64,000 nt of DNA from Rattus norvegicus (taxonomy: Eukaryota > Chordata > Mammalia > Rodentia > Muridae). Of this stretch, positions 60,070-64,000 are shown one piece after another. The notes below the pieces were generated by a model. It worked only from the letters and a program-made list of their open reading frames with translations. It was not told where the DNA came from and searched no databases. Location of the stretch: NCBI RefSeq assembly GCF_036323735.1, contig NW_026947400.1, positions 821,467-885,466 of the forward strand. The letters run 5' to 3'. Each line of letters starts with the position of its first letter. The stretch's first letter is position 1. The position numbers were made by a program, and so were the translations under genes.

Positions 60070-61891
60070 ATCTCGAACACATGGGCACTGGAGAAAATTT
60101 CCTGAACAAAACACCAATGGCTTATGCTCTAAGATCAAGAATCGACACATGGGATCTCATAAAGCTGCAAAGCTTCTGTAAGGCAAAGGACACTGTGGTT
60201 AGGACAAAACGGCAACCAACAGATTGGGAAAAGATCTTTACCAATCCTACAACAGATAGAGGCCTTATATCCAAAATATACAAAGAACTCAAGAAGTTAG
60301 ACCGCAGGGAGACAAATAACCCTATTAAAAAATGGGGTTCAGAGCTAAACAAAGAATTCACATGAGGAATGCTGAATGGCTGAGAAACACCTAAAGAAAT
60401 GTTCAACATCTTTAGTCATAAGGGAAATGCAAATCAAAACAACCCTGAGATTTCACCTCACACCAGTGAGAATGGCTAAGATCAAAAACTCAGGTGACAG
60501 CAGATGCTGGCGAGGATGCGAAGAAAGAGGAACACTCCTCCATTTTTGGTTGGATTGCAGACATGAACAACCATTCTGGAAATCAGTCTGGAGGTTCCTC
60601 AGAAAATTGGACATTGAACTGCCTGAGGATCCAGCTATACCTCTCTTGGGCATATACCCAAAAGATGCCCACCATATAAAAAAGACACGTGCTCCACTAA
60701 GTTCATCGCAGCCTTATTTATAATAGCCAGAAGCTGGAAAGAACCCAGATGCCCTTCAACAGGGGAATGGATACAGAAAAGGTGGTACATCTACACAATG
60801 GAATATTACTCAGCTATCAAAAACAATGATCTTATGAAATTCGTAGGCAAATGGTCGGAAATGGAAAATATCATCGTGAGTGAGGTAACCCAATCACAGA
60901 AAAACACATATAGTATGCACTCATTGATAAGTGGCTATTAGCCCAAATGCTTGAATTACCCTAGATGACTAGAACAAATGAATTCAAGACGGATGATCAG
61001 AATGTGAATGTTTCACTCCTTCTTTAAAAGAGGAACAAGAATACCCTTGGCAGGAAATAGAGGCAACGATTCAAACAGACACAGAAGGAACACCCATTCA
61101 GAGCCTCCACCACATGTGACCAATGCATATACAGCCATCCAATTAGACAAGATGGACGAAGCAAAGAATTTCAGGCCGACAGGAGCCGGATGTAGATCTC
61201 TCCTGAGAGACACAGCCAGAATTCGGCAAACACAAAGGCCTATGCCAGCAGAAAACCACTGAATTGAGATTAGGACCCCCGTTGAAGGAATCAGAGAAAG
61301 AACTGGAAGAGCTTGAAGGGGCTCGAGACTCCATATATACAACAATGCCAATCAACCAGAGCTTCCAGGGACTAAGCCACTACCTAAAGACTATACATGG
61401 ACTGACCCTGGACTCTGACCTCATAGGTAGCAATGAATATCCTAGTAAGAGCACCAGAGGAAGAAGAAGCCCTGTGTCCTGCTAAGACTGAACCCCCAGT
61501 GAACTAGATTGTTGGGGGGAGGGCGACAAGGGGGGGAGGGTGGGGACGGGAACACCCATAAAGAAGGGGAGAAAGGAAGGGGATGTTACCTGGAAACCGG
61601 GAAAGGGAATAACACTCGAAATGTATATAAGAGGGCTTTAGAGATGGCTCAGTGGTTAAGAACACCCGACTGTTCTTCCAGAGGTCATGAGTTCAATTCC
61701 CAGCAACCACATGGTGGCTCACAACCATCTGTAAAGAGATCCGATGCCCTCTTCTGGTGTATCTGAAGACAGCTACAGTGTACTTATATATAATAAATAA
61801 AATAAATCTTTAAAAAAAAAGAAATGTTTATAAGAAATACTCAAGTTAATAAAAAAAGAAATAATAGCAATAATAATGGTAATGATAATAA
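60070..61891 (+). mobile_element. 5'-truncated young L1 carrying a B2 SINE
   Basis: Begins inside ORF2 at 'gaacacatgggcactgg' (matching about 55912 of the full copy), 12.5 kb closer to the window end and in the same orientation. The ORF2 tail is broken by a 2-nt deletion near 60365 that creates a TGA, and by another indel near 60667-60675. It retains the base missing from the full-length copy ('ggaaatgcaaatc' at 60422-60434). In the Cys-rich motif one Cys is Phe (LLHFWLDC). The 3' UTR is interrupted by a B2 at 61632-61821. Confidence 0.93.
61632..61821 (+). mobile_element. B2 SINE inside the L1 3' UTR
   Basis: Near-consensus B2: 'gagatggctcagtggttaag', 'ccagaggtcatgagttcaat', 'ggtggctcacaaccatctg', 'agctacagtgtacttatata', then an A-rich tail. 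Flanked by the 14-base target duplication 'gaaatgtatataag' (61618-61631) and 'gaaatgtttataag' (61822-61835). The insertion postdates the L1. Confidence 0.95.
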
Positions 61892-62454
61892 TCTGAACCA
61901 AACAACTATCCAAAATAGGCACCAAATACATATTCAAGGCCAACAACATAAAAACTAAGTATAAAAAAGATTTTTAAGAACATGGAATTCATTATCTCTT
62001 CTATGTGGTTCGCACTGAGACTATATCTCAATAAAGCAGAGACAGAATACGTCAGATATTCCGGAGTTTAATTTCCAATACATTGGTGAATGTTTTCATT
62101 TTCTGGTAGTCATTAGACAAATACTGTTGATTTTCTCATTAATTTGTTCTATGAGATCATTCCTAAAGTACTATGTTTTAGGAGTAGCTAAATATATGAC
62201 CACAAGGATAGAGTATGGATACCTTTTCCATCATGAAATTGGTATACAGATTAGGCCACACTAGACACATCGAAAGGCCAATCCACATGTGTACCTCTGG
62301 CTTACTGGGAACAATTGTGAATCCCAAGACCCTGCAAATTTTAGTCATCTATCTCTACATATGGTTTCTGGGATTACAGGGTGCAACACGACACAAGAAA
62401 AAACTTGTTTCTTATGAGTTGAAAAACACATTTTATTCTGAAAAAATATATATT
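61892..62454. other. No recognisable feature
   Basis: AT-rich. No gene or repeat identified beyond the end of the L1 tail. Confidence 0.35.
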
Positions 62455-63060
62455 AATTTTTTTTCAAAAAGGGTTTAATGATACAATCATAACCCAATGT
62501 GCATGATGTTATCAAAACTGCAAATTCACCAAAAGAACAAAAATTTATTAAGAATGAATAACAAAACTTCCAACCAAACCAACAGTACTAATACCTGAAG
62601 CAAACACAACTCAAACCAAAAACAAAACACAGTAATTAAGCTAAGCAGAATTCTCCAGCTGAAGGTTTAGCACCACAGTCGTACCCTGCGGCTGGCCTTG
62701 GGAACATAGTGGAAAGGCAGTCAGTCACCAATTGTAATACATTTTAACAGGTGAATCTAGCTATGCCTTTTTGAGGCCTTTATAGGTCACAGTCTTCCAA
62801 AGCTAATATGAGACTTGTATAGAATTTGGTTTCTAGACTTTGAACTTCTCTTGATGGATTTCCAACAATAAAGTAGAAAATCCCCCATAACAAGAACAAA
62901 TTAATCCTCTCAGACTCCTCCTGGATGCTCAGAAGCTCTTGATATGCTTCAACATTTCTTTGAAACCCTCCCATGTTTATGTTCGGCATGAAGGTAATTC
63001 CAGTGTCTGAATGGAAACTCACTTCCCTTTCCTACCTAGGCTACAGCATTTACTTAGCTC
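62455..63060 (-). pseudogene. Unidentified retrocopy-like segment
   Basis: Minus-strand frame 63022-62780 (80 codons) includes GGFQRNVEAYQELLSIQEES and ends in a stop after LALEDCDL. About 320 bases of UTR-like sequence follow, with AATAAA-type signals (near 62550) and 'tgtatcattaaaccctttttg' next to a short A-rich run at 62455-62468. This layout resembles the 3' half of a processed mRNA. The parent gene is not recognised, and target duplications were not found. Confidence 0.35.
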
Positions 63061-63578
63061 AAATGTTTACACTCCTAAGGAGATAAACATTTCAAAAATT
63101 CATCCTCTCAGTGTGTACCACTAAATATATAGCATATATTTCTACCATTTCAAGTCTTCCTTATCCATATTTCCTGAAGACTTTAGCTTTCTCCATTTTA
63201 GTAACAGGTTCTGTACCCAGCAGTCCTTGGTTACATGCAATGTTTGTCCTTGGCTTTGAACCAGCTGCTCAGTCTTAGGACCTTACCCAAGCACAAGTTT
63301 CTCCATTTTTGAATTAAGTTGTTGCTAATACGATTTCTGAGGTTTTTCAACTTGAAGAAATCTCCAAACTCTTACTGTCCCTACAGTTATGTTTAGGAAT
63401 GACGTGGTTCAATACTGCAATCATGAGACCTGAGCAATTGCAGTTTCATAAAATCAAAATTAAATCACTACACATCTCTGAAATGCTGTTTCAACATGGA
63501 TTAAGTAGTTACTGTTTTCAAGTCATCCCTCTTAAACTTTAAAATGTAAGCATTACTCATGCACAGAATGCTTTCTCA
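63061..63578. other. No recognisable feature
   Basis: Non-coding by inspection. No repeat identified. Confidence 0.35.
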
Positions 63579-63593
63579 AGAAAGGAGGAGGAA

Positions 63594-63692
63594 GGGGTTG
63601 GGGATTTAGCTCAGTGGTAGAGCGCTTGCCTAGCAGGAGCAAGGCCCTAGCAAGGCCCTGGGTTCGGTCCCCAGCTCCGAAAAAAAAAAAAA
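63594..63692 (+). mobile_element. ID SINE with an internal 11-bp duplication
   Basis: Consensus-like core 'ggggttggggatttagctca', then A and B box sequence ('ggttcggtcc'), 'gctccga' and an A tail. It is bounded by a perfect 15-base target duplication at 63579-63593 and 63693-63707. The core carries an exact tandem repeat of 'agcaaggccct' (63638-63648 and 63649-63659). Confidence 0.96.
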
Positions 63693-63707
63693 AGAAAGGA
63701 GGAGGAA

Positions 63708-63819
63708 TTCTAAATTTTTCATTGAGTTTGGGTTTAACTTACTTGTGGAGAATACTCTTCATATCTTGGATAATTCCAGCATGCCACACACAGCACAGAG
63801 GAAGTCAATTATTTGTGGG

Positions 63820-63860
<41 letters not shown>

Positions 63861-64000
63861 TGTGTGTTTGTGTGTGTTTGTGTGTGTGTTTGTGTGTATG
63901 TGTGTATGTGTGTATCTGTGTGTTTATGTGTGTGCATGTGCCTGTGTGTATAGTGTCTAGGTCACTCCACAGAAAATCATGCTACGTTTTGGAGAAGCAC
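63708..64000. repeat. Third copy of the 8.86-9.03 kb sequence
   Basis: From 'ttctaaatttttcattgag' to the window end this matches 8854-9030 in the same orientation, apart from the TG expansion. The copy continues past the window edge. Confidence 0.7.
63818..63950. repeat. TG microsatellite with TTTG/TATG variants
   Basis: About 130 bases of TG with periodic variants. The Cys/Val frame of 71 codons across it is a repeat artefact. Confidence 0.95.

Noticed and set aside
63594..63680. Possible tRNA-Ala gene
   Set aside because: Although tRNA-derived with A and B boxes, it has an A tail and 15-base target duplications, so it is an ID SINE.

Overview
The window is mammalian, almost certainly rat (Rattus) genomic DNA. 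Three things point there: tRNA-Ala-derived ID SINEs with near-consensus cores (about 3108-3205, 34667-34750 and 63594-63692), rodent B2/B3 SINEs, and several ages of rodent L1, including a 6.4 kb copy of a young rat-type L1 at about 51115-57520. No intact cellular protein-coding gene was found. Most short open frames are microsatellite translations or antisense shadows of L1.

Layout. (1) 1-9.0 kb and 33.3-38.65 kb are two copies of one segmental duplication. The left copy carries about 4.1 kb (812-4907) that the right copy lacks; the right copy carries an ID SINE whose empty site is visible in the left. The duplicated DNA consists largely of old L1 3' ends. (2) 9-16.4 kb is mostly unidentified. 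It contains minus-strand exon-like relics (11765-11911, 12558-12641 and a decayed copy near 13222); one looks like the coiled-coil exon of the rodent Dlg5-related takusan/Spetex family. (3) 17.65-33.24 kb and 46.9-50.9 kb hold a family of 2.2-2.35 kb direct repeat units. Each consists of a unique body of about 1.6 kb, a microsatellite, and an L1 3' UTR stub. Bodies of several units keep a minus-strand open frame behind a splice-acceptor-like site, homologous to the relic at 12.6 kb. An inverted L1 lacking its 3' end (19.43-24.65 kb) interrupts the left array. (4) 39-46.9 kb holds a solo ERVK-type LTR (40044-40356), an old L1 fragment and possible retrocopies. (5) 51.1-57.5 kb is the full-length L1: ORF1 is intact, while ORF2 has a nonsense codon, a substitution in the endonuclease Asp-x-Asn motif and a 1-nt deletion before the Cys-rich tail. 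(6) 57.5-64 kb has an LTR-like segment, a B3 SINE, a 5'-truncated L1 carrying a B2 SINE in its 3' UTR, an unidentified retrocopy, and an ID SINE with a 15-bp target-site duplication, next to a third copy of sequence found at 8.86-9.03 kb.

How the parts relate: this looks like a decayed gene-family cluster that expanded by unequal exchange and was colonised by successive L1 and SINE waves, with several duplication breakpoints lying in L1 sequence. I found no evidence for a new operon-like, defence or enzymatic system. The most informative signals are the unit array, its conserved exon-like frame, microsatellite births at one homologous site, and the precise lesions of the young L1.
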